A stretch of 16,270 nucleotides of DNA. It comes from Tannerella sp. (GTDB lineage: Bacteria; Bacteroidota; Bacteroidia; Bacteroidales; Tannerellaceae). The notes under the pieces are model-generated. The model saw only the letters and a program-made list of their open reading frames with translations. It did no database searches and was not told where the DNA came from. Location: NCBI GenBank assembly GCA_031261145.1, contig JAISJX010000210.1, forward strand, positions 1 to 16,270, written 5' to 3'. The position numbers were made by a program, and so were the translations under genes. Shown one piece after another: positions 7,035-15,686 of the stretch (positions within the stretch are counted from its first letter, which is position 1; each line of letters opens with the position of its first letter).

Positions 7035-8660
7035 TTAGTTTCCTGTCGCGGTTTGAATAGGTAACCAACCGCCGTTTTGTAAACATGCATAGTTGTTATT
7101 GATTTCATCTGCCGAAACAGGCGTCAACAAGTGCTTAGCCTCAAAGCGGTGATTGAAACTTACGGGCTGGTGGCCTATAAAGTTTTGGAGAGCGGTAAAT
7201 TCGCCCGGTCCGTCAACAAGCGCTTTTCGCGTACGGCGCATATCCCAGAGCATACGGTTTTCAAACACCAACTCGTACGCACGTTCACTCATAATGTCAA
7301 GCAATGTCAACTGATTGGCAGTATATTCCGCCAAACCGGCCCGTATCCTGATTTCGTTGATACCTTTCACCACATCGTTATCCGGAACGCTGACGCCCAA
7401 CTGACGCAAGGTCCAGTTTACTTCCGACTGCATAAGCAGGATGTCGGCATAGCGGTAGAGGCTGAAATTAATGCTTGGATGCGATGTCTCCTTTATCGCT
7501 ACCTGGTCGTAATACTTGAACAGGAAAGCTACGGGGAATTTAGGCGCAGGGCTTTCGTTCGGATCAAAACGCGCCGCTTTCGTATCGCTGTAATAGAAAT
7601 AATTACGGTCGGCGATACGCAGGTCTTTTGAATCATACGAGTCGTAATAAGCCGTGCTGGGTATGCCCGTTCCGCACTCGGTCGTGAACACGGAAGTGTA
7701 AAGGGTCATCGGGACGAACATGTTTACAGGGAACTCACTGACGCTGGCCATGTATTGAATCTGGAAGATAGCGCCGCCCTTGTTGTTCAAACTCGGATTG
7801 TGAAGGTCGGAGAAGTCTCCGAGCGGATACTGTCCATACAAAGCATCAAGCAGGGCTTTCGATTTCTGTAAATATTCCTTTGCACTTGCCGAGTTGACGG
7901 GATATTCGGACATCGTCCACGAAGCCTCCGTACACCACGACTTATCGGGATTTGTGAGCACTTCCTGATAGGGATAACCTGCCATCGTGAGGTAAACGTC
8001 GGCTGCAATAGCGCGAGCGGCGTTCTTGCTGATACGTCCATCCGTAGTCTTGTCGGGCAGCGGGCTTGAGAGTGCAAATTCCAAATCGGGAACGATTATC
8101 TCGTCATAAATCTTCTTGAGAGAAACACGCGGCTGATATGACTCGCTGATTGTTGCGAATACCTTGTCATTAAAAACGAGGTCTCCATAGAAGCGCGTCA
8201 GGCAGAAGTAATAGAATGCACGCAGGGTGCGCACTTCACCAAGATAATACGCTATATCTGAAGCAGACATACCGGTAATGGTTGGTATCTTTTCGATAGC
8301 AAGGTTGCAATCTCTTACACCCTGATACCAGTTACTCCAACGACCTTTGGCGGTTGACTGTTCGCCGGTTTGATTGCCTTCTTCGTATTCAAACAGACGT
8401 GCGCCCATATATTGCGAATAAGCTTTACCGGTCATATATTCAATGCAATTGAATTGGTTGCCTCCCCAGTCGGTAGTGCCGGAAGTCCAGCCTGTCAATG
8501 CACGGTAGGCGCCTGTAGCAAAGGCCACCCCGGCATCGCGGCTTGTAAGAGTAGCGTCTGTAGTAAGCGAGCCGGTCGGACTTTCAGCCAGAAAATCAGT
8601 ACATGCGCCTAACGAAAGACTAAGCGCTGCGATAAATAAATATAATTTTATGTTATTCAT
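7035..8660 (-). CDS. RagB/SusD family nutrient-uptake outer-membrane lipoprotein
   Basis: This 541-residue SusD homologue forms the substrate-binding lid on the SusC porin at the cell surface. It has a lipoprotein signal with lipobox L-G-A-Cys20 followed by T-D-F-L, the classic SusD start. Family features include A-Y-R-A-L-T near residue 53, the W-Y-Q-G-V-R-D-C-N segment, the helical T-L-R-A-F-Y-Y-F-C-L-T-R-F-Y-G-D stretch near 145-160, Y-R-Y-A-D-I-L-L-M near 400 with N-E-I-R-I-R-A-G-L after it, and E-R-A-Y-E-L-V-F-E-N near 455-465. The length is normal. It follows susC by 20 bp with an A-rich leader and no Shine-Dalgarno site. The neighbouring GH92 suggests an alpha-mannoside ligand, but SusD sequences alone do not show substrate. 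Confidence 0.95.
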   Translation of the reverse strand: MNNIKLYLFIAALSLSLGACTDFLAESPTGSLTTDATLTSRDAGVAFATGAYRALTGWTSGTTDWGGNQFNCIEYMTGKAYSQYMGARLFEYEEGNQTGEQSTAKGRWSNWYQGVRDCNLAIEKIPTITGMSASDIAYYLGEVRTLRAFYYFCLTRFYGDLVFNDKVFATISESYQPRVSLKKIYDEIIVPDLEFALSSPLPDKTTDGRISKNAARAIAADVYLTMAGYPYQEVLTNPDKSWCTEASWTMSEYPVNSASAKEYLQKSKALLDALYGQYPLGDFSDLHNPSLNNKGGAIFQIQYMASVSEFPVNMFVPMTLYTSVFTTECGTGIPSTAYYDSYDSKDLRIADRNYFYYSDTKAARFDPNESPAPKFPVAFLFKYYDQVAIKETSHPSINFSLYRYADILLMQSEVNWTLRQLGVSVPDNDVVKGINEIRIRAGLAEYTANQLTLLDIMSERAYELVFENRMLWDMRRTRKALVDGPGEFTALQNFIGHQPVSFNHRFEAKHLLTPVSADEINNNYACLQNGGWLPIQTATGN

Positions 8661-8680
8661 ATCTTTATAATATTATATTG

Positions 8681-11600
8681 TTAAAACTTTAAATTAACTC
8701 CAAAAGTATATGACATTGGCCTCGGATACGAGTAGAAGTCCATGTGCGGAGTAAGACCGTCCATATTGTCATTATCGCTTGCTTCAGGATCGTAACCCTG
8801 ATATTTATCCAAGCAGAAGAAGTTTCTACCCGACAAATACAGGCGAAGTGAGCTGAGGCCAAGTTTATGTACAAAAGCGCTCGGCACGGTATAACCGATT
8901 GCGATTCCTTCACCCCTGATATACGATGCGTCTTCAATCCAGTGTGTATCGGGATACGTATCGTAACGCGCTCCACCCATACCTGGTTTGACCTGTGCGA
9001 TCGGAGCCGTCTGATAGTCCGGACGCCATGCGTTCATAACCGTTACTTTGGAGTTACCCATCGTCTGGCGGTCTTCGCCGGAGTGATTGGTACGGTTCTG
9101 CATCTTGGCGCCATACGAAGCGTGGATATCAATACTCAGGTCGAAATTCTTGTAATCGAACCTGTTATTGAAGTCTATCTCGCCTTTCGGGAATGCGCTT
9201 CCGATCAGGTAGCCGTCGCCGCTGAAGTCTATACGACCGTCGTTATTACGGTCTTCATACTTCAAGTCGCCCGGTAAACGATTGTATTTAGCTGCCAGCG
9301 AAGCTTCTTCGGTCGTGTATGTACCCAGACGGTTCATACCCCAGAAACTTGCGATAGGCGAACCTTCGCGCAGTACCGTGTTGGAACCGCCTACCCAGCC
9401 GTTACGCAGGATGTCGGCGCCTGTCGGGCCTAACTGGAGTATCTTGTTACGGTTGGCCGTGAATGCGATATCCGTGTACCAGTTGAAGTCTCTTGATTTG
9501 ACGTTGTGCGTATTAAGCGTTACTTCAAAACCTTTGTTTTCTACGCTTCCGTAGTTCTGTTTAACGGAACCGGTGGTAGTAGAAATAGGCAGGGGAACGT
9601 CGAGCACCATGTCCATCGTCTTCTTGTAGTAGTAATCGACTGACGCCATGATACGACTGTCAAACAGACCGAAGTCAAGACCTGCGTCATACTGTAGCGT
9701 ACGCTCCCATTTCAGGTCGGGATTGGCCATCGAATTGGGATACAAACCGCTCTGAACGGCGCCGTTTATGGGCACATTCGTAGAACCGATGAAACCCTGG
9801 GTTACGTAACGGCCGATTTCCTGATTACCTGTTTCACCGGCGCTTAAACGCAATTTCAGGTTTGACAGATGTTCAATGTCCTTCGCAAATCCTTCTTCCG
9901 AGATTCTCCATGATACGGCGCCTGACGGGAAGAAACCGTATTTGTTGTTCTCACCGAAGCGTGAAGAGCCGTCGTAACGACCTGTCACCGTCACTGTATA
10001 TCTGCTGTTGAAAACGTAGTTGGCGCGGAGGTAGTAAGAGTTGATGGAATTCTGGCCGTCGCCGCTCGATGGCGATGGACGGGTCTTGGTTCCTACTCCT
10101 ATGTTGTGCCACATATAGAAGTCATCAAAGAACGTATTGTTCGAGATATTGAAGTCTTCGTAATTGTACCTCGACCAGGAAGCTCCCAACATGGCAGTAA
10201 GGGCATGTACGCCTCCAAAAGTCTTGTTGTAGGTGAAATAGTTTTCATTCTGCCACTCGGTATATTTGTTCGTACCGATATAAGCGTAACCATGATCGCC
10301 GCGTGAGATGCGGATACCGCCATACTCATTGTATTTATTGTTACGGTCGTCTATAGACAGCGTGGTCTTGAAATCCAATTCCGGCAAAAGATGGATGGTA
10401 AAGGCCAGGTTTCCTACCATTTGCGAGCGATGCTGAAGTCTCTCCGATGTTTTGGTGATTTCATAAGGCGCCTGCGGGTCTGTTTCTCCTACGGGGAAGT
10501 CTGCATTTCTTGCATACTGGCCTGCATACGAACCATAAATGGACGGATCGTTCGGATACATCAACGGCAGAATCGGGAATGCTTCCACGACTGCGCGTCC
10601 CATACCGCCGGAGAAATAGGAAGCGTCATTAAGACTTTCTTTTGTCCTGTTGTACAGCAAGGAAGAATTAACTTCCAACCATTTTGAAACTTTGAAGTCG
10701 GCTGTCAACCTGCCCGAATAACGTTCGAAATAGGTACGGTTCAACAATCCTGCGTCTCTGCTGTAGTTAAGGAAAGCGCCGAGTTTCATCTTATCGTTAC
10801 CACCGCGTACATTTACCTGGTGATTCGTTGATACGGATGGTTTGAACGTTTCTTTTTCCCAGTTCGTATCGAAACGCGGTTTGTAGTAGTTGCCTTGCTT
10901 GTCGCGCAAAGGAATCGAATAGCCTCCTGCACTCGTCTTTTCAAACAAATGCGGGTAGTCGGCGTATGTCTTACCTGTATAATCGGCGGGCTGCAACGAA
11001 CCGTCAAGGCACATACCCCAACTTGGAGTACCGTATGCGGCGACATTCATCCATGCCTGGGTATAGGTATAGAGGAATTGTTCCGCGTTCAGGTTGTTCA
11101 GGTGTTTCTGAAGGAAGTTACCCGTAGCAGAGCCGTCATATTCGACCTGCACGGAGCCGTCTGTTCCGCGTTTGGTGGTAATCATGATTACGCCGTTAGC
11201 GCCACGCGCTCCGTAAATAGCCGTCGCCGAGGCGTCTTTCAACACCTCCATAGACTGTATTTCACTGGGGTTCATGGTCGATAATGCATCGCCCAGACCC
11301 ACTACGCCGTCCACAACCACAAGCGGATCGTTCCCGGAGTTGATAGAGTTTGTACCGCGGATACGGATCATCGCTCTACCGCCCGGAGCGCCGGAACGTT
11401 CTACGATTTTCACACCCGCCACTTTACCGGAAAGGGCCTGCGCCACATTGAAAGTGGGCTTGTCCATCAACCTGTCTGCCGAAAGGCTGGAGATCGCCCC
11501 GGTCAAGTCGCTCTTTTTGACGGTACCGTAACCGATAGCTACGACTTCTTCCAGTCCGATAGCATCTTCCTTGAGGATAATGTTAAAAGTCGTTCTGTTG

Positions 11601-11953
11601 CTGACTGCAATTTCCTGGCTGATATAGCCGATATACGAAATTTCCAGTACGGCATTGTTCGGAACGGTCAGTTCGAATTGTCCGTCAAGATCGGAGATAA
11701 TACCATTCGTCGTGCCTTTTACTACAATATTGGCGCCGATGATAGGTTCGTTGTTCGTGTCCACAACCGTCCCGCTTATCCGCTTGCCGTCTTGATTACG
11801 GCTCGCAGGTTCAATAACTTTCGCTTCCAATGAATGGGTCGGCGAAACCGGCGCCTCTGCCTTGATTTGTACGAAGGCGCACGTCAAAATGATTGTAACG
11901 GAAAGAAAGCGATAAAACACCTTCATTTCCAAAAAGTTCCAAATTTTATTCAT
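8681..11953 (-). CDS. SusC/RagA family TonB-linked outer-membrane transporter
   Basis: The 1090-residue product imports oligosaccharides across the outer membrane using TonB energy. Domains in order: a signal region (about 1-33, L-S-V-T-I-I-L-T-C-A-F-V), a carboxypeptidase-regulatory-like domain (about 59-125, with R-I-S-G-T-V-V-D and D-G-Q-F-E-L), the SusC hallmark L-E-E-V-V-A-I-G-Y-G (134-143), a plug domain (about 145-260), then a long beta-barrel ending in V-N-L-K-F with a terminal Phe. The ATG at 11953 was preferred to a TTG five codons upstream; another ATG nine codons further in (11926) would also leave a usable signal peptide. No N-terminal signalling extension (STN domain) is seen, so partnership with an ECF sigma/anti-sigma pair is not supported. 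It heads a susC-susD-lipoprotein operon. Confidence 0.96.
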   Translation of the reverse strand: MNKIWNFLEMKVFYRFLSVTIILTCAFVQIKAEAPVSPTHSLEAKVIEPASRNQDGKRISGTVVDTNNEPIIGANIVVKGTTNGIISDLDGQFELTVPNNAVLEISYIGYISQEIAVSNRTTFNIILKEDAIGLEEVVAIGYGTVKKSDLTGAISSLSADRLMDKPTFNVAQALSGKVAGVKIVERSGAPGGRAMIRIRGTNSINSGNDPLVVVDGVVGLGDALSTMNPSEIQSMEVLKDASATAIYGARGANGVIMITTKRGTDGSVQVEYDGSATGNFLQKHLNNLNAEQFLYTYTQAWMNVAAYGTPSWGMCLDGSLQPADYTGKTYADYPHLFEKTSAGGYSIPLRDKQGNYYKPRFDTNWEKETFKPSVSTNHQVNVRGGNDKMKLGAFLNYSRDAGLLNRTYFERYSGRLTADFKVSKWLEVNSSLLYNRTKESLNDASYFSGGMGRAVVEAFPILPLMYPNDPSIYGSYAGQYARNADFPVGETDPQAPYEITKTSERLQHRSQMVGNLAFTIHLLPELDFKTTLSIDDRNNKYNEYGGIRISRGDHGYAYIGTNKYTEWQNENYFTYNKTFGGVHALTAMLGASWSRYNYEDFNISNNTFFDDFYMWHNIGVGTKTRPSPSSGDGQNSINSYYLRANYVFNSRYTVTVTGRYDGSSRFGENNKYGFFPSGAVSWRISEEGFAKDIEHLSNLKLRLSAGETGNQEIGRYVTQGFIGSTNVPINGAVQSGLYPNSMANPDLKWERTLQYDAGLDFGLFDSRIMASVDYYYKKTMDMVLDVPLPISTTTGSVKQNYGSVENKGFEVTLNTHNVKSRDFNWYTDIAFTANRNKILQLGPTGADILRNGWVGGSNTVLREGSPIASFWGMNRLGTYTTEEASLAAKYNRLPGDLKYEDRNNDGRIDFSGDGYLIGSAFPKGEIDFNNRFDYKNFDLSIDIHASYGAKMQNRTNHSGEDRQTMGNSKVTVMNAWRPDYQTAPIAQVKPGMGGARYDTYPDTHWIEDASYIRGEGIAIGYTVPSAFVHKLGLSSLRLYLSGRNFFCLDKYQGYDPEASDNDNMDGLTPHMDFYSYPRPMSYTFGVNLKF

Positions 11954-12440
11954 ACGTTGTAATCTCAAAATAAATAGCTTTGTAAATAATTTTTTTCAAT
12001 TTGTATTTGCATCCCGTTTTTTAGTTTTATTGAGACGCATCTACGATAATCACTGTTGGGAATGCAGTTTAACACTGCTCCTGTTTTTCATTTCATTCAA
12101 TTAATACTTCTTCCTTTTCCATGGGCACCATTTTTTTTTTAGTTTTTAATTCTATAAATTTCTCACATTAGACTTCTAAATTATTAATTTTTGTTTGTGA
12201 TATCCAAGCAAAGCGAAGTCCGATATAACCATGCCTGAAATCGCTGCAAATATATGTGTTATTTTTGGGATTAATTGCATTAAATTTGATTTATTTTCAA
12301 CGCAAATTCTATTTTTTAATCTATCAACCTGTTTATTAACAATTTGTTTTTCGTTATTTGGAATCATTCTAAATTATTTTATTGAGAATAAATCCGACTT
12401 TACGAATTGTTAATCCATTAAAATATTGTAAATAAGCATA
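11954..12440. other. AT-rich susC leader region without a gene
   Basis: No credible coding frame is present. The stretch holds runs of A and T, a small GCAGT/ACTGC hairpin (12064-12078), a T-run after ATGGGCACCAT (12121-12141), and a candidate - strand promoter at 12247-12254. A + strand TAgcTTTG match lies at 11975-11982. The short frames at 12176-12367 and 12231-12413 are low-complexity and overlap each other on opposite strands. Confidence 0.6.
12247..12254 (-). promoter_or_regulatory. Candidate promoter -7 element for the susC operon
   Basis: Read on the - strand this is TATATTTG followed by C, a full match to the Bacteroidota -7 consensus TAnnTTTG. No TTTG was found at the expected -33 distance, so it is weak or activator-dependent if real. 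It would give a leader of roughly 285 bases before the susC ATG. It is the only full consensus match seen on that strand between susC and the transposase remnant. Confidence 0.4.
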
Positions 12441-12620
12441 TTATACTGACAGCCTTTTCATCTCCAATATCCCGGCTAAGCGTATGCAAAAATCGTTCAT
12501 CGCATTTTTGATAAACCCGAAAACCTGTTCAATCCGCGAGCGCAACGTCTTTTTGATACTTTTCATGCGGCATGTCTTTCTACAATTCTCCGCCATGGCC
12601 TTCCTTTATTTGGCCGTTTT
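12441..12620 (-). pseudogene. Decayed 3' remnant of an IS5-like transposase
   Basis: On the - strand, a frame ending in TAA at 12443-12441 reads KKTLRSRIEQVFGFIKNAM followed by N-D-F-C-I-R-L-A-G-I-L. The R-S-R-(I/V)-E-x-V-F-G-F pattern is the signature of the C-terminal part of DDE transposases of the IS5-like group, where the Glu is the catalytic E. Upstream, the frame is broken by a TAA near 12607, and the next frame carries R-P-N-K-G-R-P, suggesting a frameshift. The N-terminal DDE parts are missing and no terminal inverted repeats were found, so it cannot be active. It lies between divergently transcribed genes (susC and the phosphohexomutase). Confidence 0.65.
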
Positions 12621-12778
12621 CTCCACGGTCGAACAAACCCGTTCGTCCCATACTCTTACCTTTAATCACAGGCGCCTAATTTTTTCATGACGAAACCACA
12701 ATAATATTCTGCTGAATATCAGAACTTAATCAACATAATCGCTCCGGTAATCACATTTTAGGCGATAAAATATGCTTC

Positions 12779-12814
12779 TTTGTTCCGCTTTTTAATGAAA
12801 ATAATCTATCTTTG
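12779..12814 (+). promoter_or_regulatory. Promoter of the phosphohexomutase gene
   Basis: TATCTTTG at 12807-12814 matches the Bacteroidota -7 consensus. A TTTG lies at 12779-12782, 24 bases upstream, slightly longer than the usual spacing. Transcription would start near 12821, giving a leader of about 55 bases. Confidence 0.6.
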
Positions 12815-12822
12815 TAGATCAA

Positions 12823-12836
12823 AATGACGTGTCATT
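12823..12836. promoter_or_regulatory. 14-bp palindrome at the predicted transcript start
   Basis: AATGAC-GT-GTCATT is a perfect inverted repeat placed at the predicted start site of the promoter at 12807-12814. It could be an operator for a dimeric repressor; no regulator is known here, so this is only a structural observation. Confidence 0.35.
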
Positions 12837-12876
12837 GTTTGTACGGTCATTTATTTATTAATGTAATGCTTTTTTT

Positions 12877-14628
12877 ATGGCAAATGAAGATTTATTAGAC
12901 AATGTAAGAAGAAAAGCCACTATCTGGCTGGGGAAAGAATATGATATGGAAACCCGTAAGCGTGTCCAATTCATGTTAGATCAGAACGATCCGACGGAAC
13001 TAATCGAGTCTTTTTATAAAGATTTGGAATTTGGCACAGGTGGTTTGCGCGGTATTATGGGCGTTGGAACCAATCGTATGAATATTTATACGGTAGGTGC
13101 GGCTACTCAGGGATTATCGAATTACCTGCTGAAAGAGTTTGCCGGTTTGGAGCAGATTAAAGTTGTCATCGGATATGACTGCCGGAATAACAGCCGTTTG
13201 TTTGCAGACATCTCTGCGGATATTTTTTCGGCCAACGGCATCAAAGTCTATCTGTTTGAAGACCTTCGCCCGACGCCCGAAATGTCTTATACCATCCGTA
13301 AGTTAGGCTGCCAGAGCGGAATTATCCTCACAGCCTCCCACAATCCGAAGCAATACAACGGCTATAAGGCTTACTGGGACGATGGCGCACAGATGATTAC
13401 CCCGCATGACAAAAATACGATTGCCGAAGTGAACAAAATCCGGAATGCCGGAGATATTAAATTCACGAAGAATGAAAAACTGATTGAAATCATCGGAAAA
13501 GAAATAGACCGTCAATATATCAGCGACTTAAAAACAGTCTCCCTGCTGTCGGACGATGTGATTAAACGCCACAGGGATATGAAGATTGTGTACACCCCGA
13601 TTCATGGTACGGGCGTTCGCCTGATACCGGAGGCTTTTAAGGCTTTCGGTTTTACGAATATAATCCATGTGCCTGAACAGGATGTGGTTAGCGGTGATTT
13701 TCCGACCGTTGTATCGCCGAATCCGGAAGAACCGGCTGCACTGGCGATGGCTGTAGCAAAAGCCAAAGAAACCGGCGCCGATTTGGTGTTGGCCTCCGAC
13801 CCGGATGCCGACCGCGTAGGCGCCGCCGTGAAAAATGACGACGGGGAATGGGTGTTGGTAAATGGGAATCAAACAGCATTAATACTTGTTTATTACCTGA
13901 TTACACGTTGGAAAGAATTAGGGAAACTGAAAGGCAAAGAATATGTCGTGAAGACAATTGTATCGACCGAAACGATTCGTGCGGTTGCCGAACGAAATGG
14001 CGTAGAGATATTCGACGTCTATACCGGCTTCAAATGGATTGCGGATGTGATGCGTAAAAACGAAGGGAATAAAACGTATATCTGTGGCGGTGAAGAAAGC
14101 TATGGGTTTCTTTGTGAGGACTTTGTTCGCGACAAAGATGCCGTTTCGGCTTGCTGCATGTTCGCCGAAGCCGCTGCATGGGCGAAAGACCAGGGTTTGT
14201 CGCTGTATCAGTTGCTTCAAAAGATTTACTTGGAATACGGATATTCTAAAGAAGTCAATATTTCGGTGGTGAAAGAAGGAAAAAGCGGAGCGGAAGAGAT
14301 CGAAGCCATGATGAAGCAGTTCCGCGAAAACCCATTGACCGAAATCGCCGATTCAAAAGTGACGGCGCTCTATGATTATGCCTCCTTGAAAGGACATAGC
14401 TTTATGGACGGTCAGAGCTTCACCCTGAAGATGCCGACCACTTCCAATGTATTGCAATATCATACAGGCGATAAGACCAAAGTGTCGATTCGTCCGTCGG
14501 GAACCGAACCCAAAATTAAGTTCTATTGCGAAGTGCATGTCGATGTGAAAACAGCGGACGACCTTCAAAATGCCGAGCAGGTCGCATCGGAGAAAATCGG
14601 ACAAATCAAGGCTTCGTTAGGCATCTGA
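12877..14628 (+). CDS. Phosphoglucomutase/phosphomannomutase (alpha-D-phosphohexomutase)
   Basis: The 583-residue cytoplasmic enzyme interconverts hexose-1-phosphate and hexose-6-phosphate. All four functional loops of the alpha-D-phosphohexomutase superfamily are present: the phosphoserine loop T-A-S154-H-N-P, the magnesium loop D308-P-D-A-D-R313, the sugar-specificity loop G-G-E406-E-S-Y-G, and the phosphate-binding loop R539-P-S-G-T-E-P. The G-E-E-S motif and the length fit the phosphoglucomutase/PMM-like group found in many bacteria, but glucose versus mannose preference cannot be settled by eye. The ATG at 12877 is preceded by its own promoter and an A/T-rich leader. A 33-bp gap separates it from the SGNH hydrolase gene, so the two are likely cotranscribed. 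It could receive phosphorylated sugars derived from the neighbouring mannoside PUL, though it is probably constitutive. Confidence 0.95.
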   Translation: MANEDLLDNVRRKATIWLGKEYDMETRKRVQFMLDQNDPTELIESFYKDLEFGTGGLRGIMGVGTNRMNIYTVGAATQGLSNYLLKEFAGLEQIKVVIGYDCRNNSRLFADISADIFSANGIKVYLFEDLRPTPEMSYTIRKLGCQSGIILTASHNPKQYNGYKAYWDDGAQMITPHDKNTIAEVNKIRNAGDIKFTKNEKLIEIIGKEIDRQYISDLKTVSLLSDDVIKRHRDMKIVYTPIHGTGVRLIPEAFKAFGFTNIIHVPEQDVVSGDFPTVVSPNPEEPAALAMAVAKAKETGADLVLASDPDADRVGAAVKNDDGEWVLVNGNQTALILVYYLITRWKELGKLKGKEYVVKTIVSTETIRAVAERNGVEIFDVYTGFKWIADVMRKNEGNKTYICGGEESYGFLCEDFVRDKDAVSACCMFAEAAAWAKDQGLSLYQLLQKIYLEYGYSKEVNISVVKEGKSGAEEIEAMMKQFRENPLTEIADSKVTALYDYASLKGHSFMDGQSFTLKMPTTSNVLQYHTGDKTKVSIRPSGTEPKIKFYCEVHVDVKTADDLQNAEQVASEKIGQIKASLGI

Positions 14629-14661
14629 AAGAGAGTATGAAACATTTTAACAGTTAAACCA

Positions 14662-15432
14662 ATGGATACAAGAAGAGATTTTTTGAAAAAAGGAGCGATG
14701 GCCGGTTTCGGGATGATGATGTTGCCGGAATTGGCGAAAGCCGTTGTTAAAGAACAAAAGGGTACGGTTGCACAGAAAATTGGCCTGAAGAAAGAGAGTG
14801 TGATTCTTTTTCAGGGTGATTCGATTACCGATTGCGGGCGAAATCACGACAATAACCGCTGTAACACCTACGAGCAGATGGGAAACGGGTATGCACTGTT
14901 CACCGCCACGCAGTTGTTGAAAACGCATGCCGACAAACAACTAAAGATTTATAACCGCGGGATAAGCGGGAACAAAGTCTTTCAGTTGCGCGAACGTTGG
15001 GAAGTGGAAACCTTGGCGTTTTTCCCCGATGTATTAAGCATCCTGATAGGCGTAAATGATTACTGGCATTCGTTAAGCAGCGGATATAAAGGCACGGTAG
15101 AGATTTATGAGAATGATTTGCGGGCGTTATTGAAATCCACGAAAGAAAAACTGCCGAATGTACAGTTAGTCTTGTGCGAACCATTTGCCGTGAAAGGTGG
15201 TTCGGCGATAGACGAGCCGAGATGGTACCCGATGTTTGACGAATACCGGAAATCGCTCAAAAAACTGTCCGAAGAGTTCAACACCGTTTTTGTTCCGTAT
15301 CAAGCCGCTTTTGACGCCGCCCTGAAAATCGCCCCGGCACGCTACTGGTCAGCCGACGGCGTGCACCCCGATTTGCCTGGACGTCAGCTAATGGCCGATG
15401 TTTGGCTCGAAGCGACCGGTTTGAACAAATAA
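14662..15432 (+). CDS. Tat-exported SGNH/GDSL-family hydrolase (probable esterase)
   Basis: This 256-residue protein has the SGNH hydrolase blocks: G-D-S54-I-T-D with the nucleophilic Ser, G-I-S-G-N-K (oxyanion Gly and Asn, near 108-113), I-G-V-N132-D, and D232-G-V-H235-P with the catalytic Asp and His. The family includes carbohydrate O-acetylesterases and lipases. The N terminus T-R-R-D-F-L-K-K followed by a moderately hydrophobic stretch is a twin-arginine signal, so it is probably exported folded to the periplasm. There is no lipobox. It follows the phosphohexomutase by 33 bp in the same direction. The substrate is unknown; deacetylation of a glycan is a plausible guess given the PUL context but is not shown by the sequence. 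Confidence 0.9.
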   Translation: MDTRRDFLKKGAMAGFGMMMLPELAKAVVKEQKGTVAQKIGLKKESVILFQGDSITDCGRNHDNNRCNTYEQMGNGYALFTATQLLKTHADKQLKIYNRGISGNKVFQLRERWEVETLAFFPDVLSILIGVNDYWHSLSSGYKGTVEIYENDLRALLKSTKEKLPNVQLVLCEPFAVKGGSAIDEPRWYPMFDEYRKSLKKLSEEFNTVFVPYQAAFDAALKIAPARYWSADGVHPDLPGRQLMADVWLEATGLNK

Positions 15433-15461
15433 ATATTTTGAAAAAAAATTATAGCAAATTG

Positions 15462-15492
15462 TTTGTTGTTTTCAAAAAACATATTACCTTTG
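15462..15492 (+). promoter_or_regulatory. Promoter of tRNA-Gly
   Basis: TTTG (15462-15465), a 19-base spacer, and TACCTTTG (15485-15492) match both the -33 and -7 elements of the Bacteroidota housekeeping promoter at the preferred spacing. Transcription should start around 15497-15500. Confidence 0.8.
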
Positions 15493-15533
15493 CACCCGTT
15501 ATTTGAAACGTAACAGTAAAAATAACGGGTGCA
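15491..15533. promoter_or_regulatory. 14-bp perfect inverted repeat between promoter and tRNA
   Basis: TGCACCCGTTATTT (15491-15504) and AAATAACGGGTGCA (15520-15533) pair perfectly around a 15-base loop. The left arm overlaps the end of the -7 element and the predicted start site, and the right arm ends 7 bases before the tRNA. It may be an operator or a 5' leader structure that guides processing. Confidence 0.7.
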
Positions 15534-15540
15534 GTAAATT

Positions 15541-15613
<73 letters not shown>

Positions 15614-15615
15614 CG

Positions 15616-15658
15616 AAAAAAACGCTTTCCAAGTCAGGTATTTGGAAAGCGTTTTTTT
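15616..15658 (+). terminator. Intrinsic terminator of tRNA-Gly
   Basis: A 17-bp perfect inverted repeat (15616-15632 and 15642-15658; core ACGCTTTCCAA/TTGGAAAGCGT) with a 9-base loop begins 3 bases after the tRNA and ends in seven T residues. The A-run on the left arm means it can also act on the opposite strand. Confidence 0.92.
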
Positions 15659-15686
15659 ATTTGAACAACAACGAATATTACGGGCT

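Noticed and set aside
6991..7086. N-terminal extension of the susE-position lipoprotein by 32 codons
   Set aside because: It overlaps the end of susD and would bury the lipoprotein signal starting at 6990.
11954..11968. TTG start five codons upstream for SusC
   Set aside because: The ATG at 11953 gives a normal SusC N terminus; TTG starts are uncommon and nothing supports it here.
12484..12690. 68-codon + strand open frame
   Set aside because: It is the opposite strand of the transposase remnant, whose - strand reading matches a known motif.
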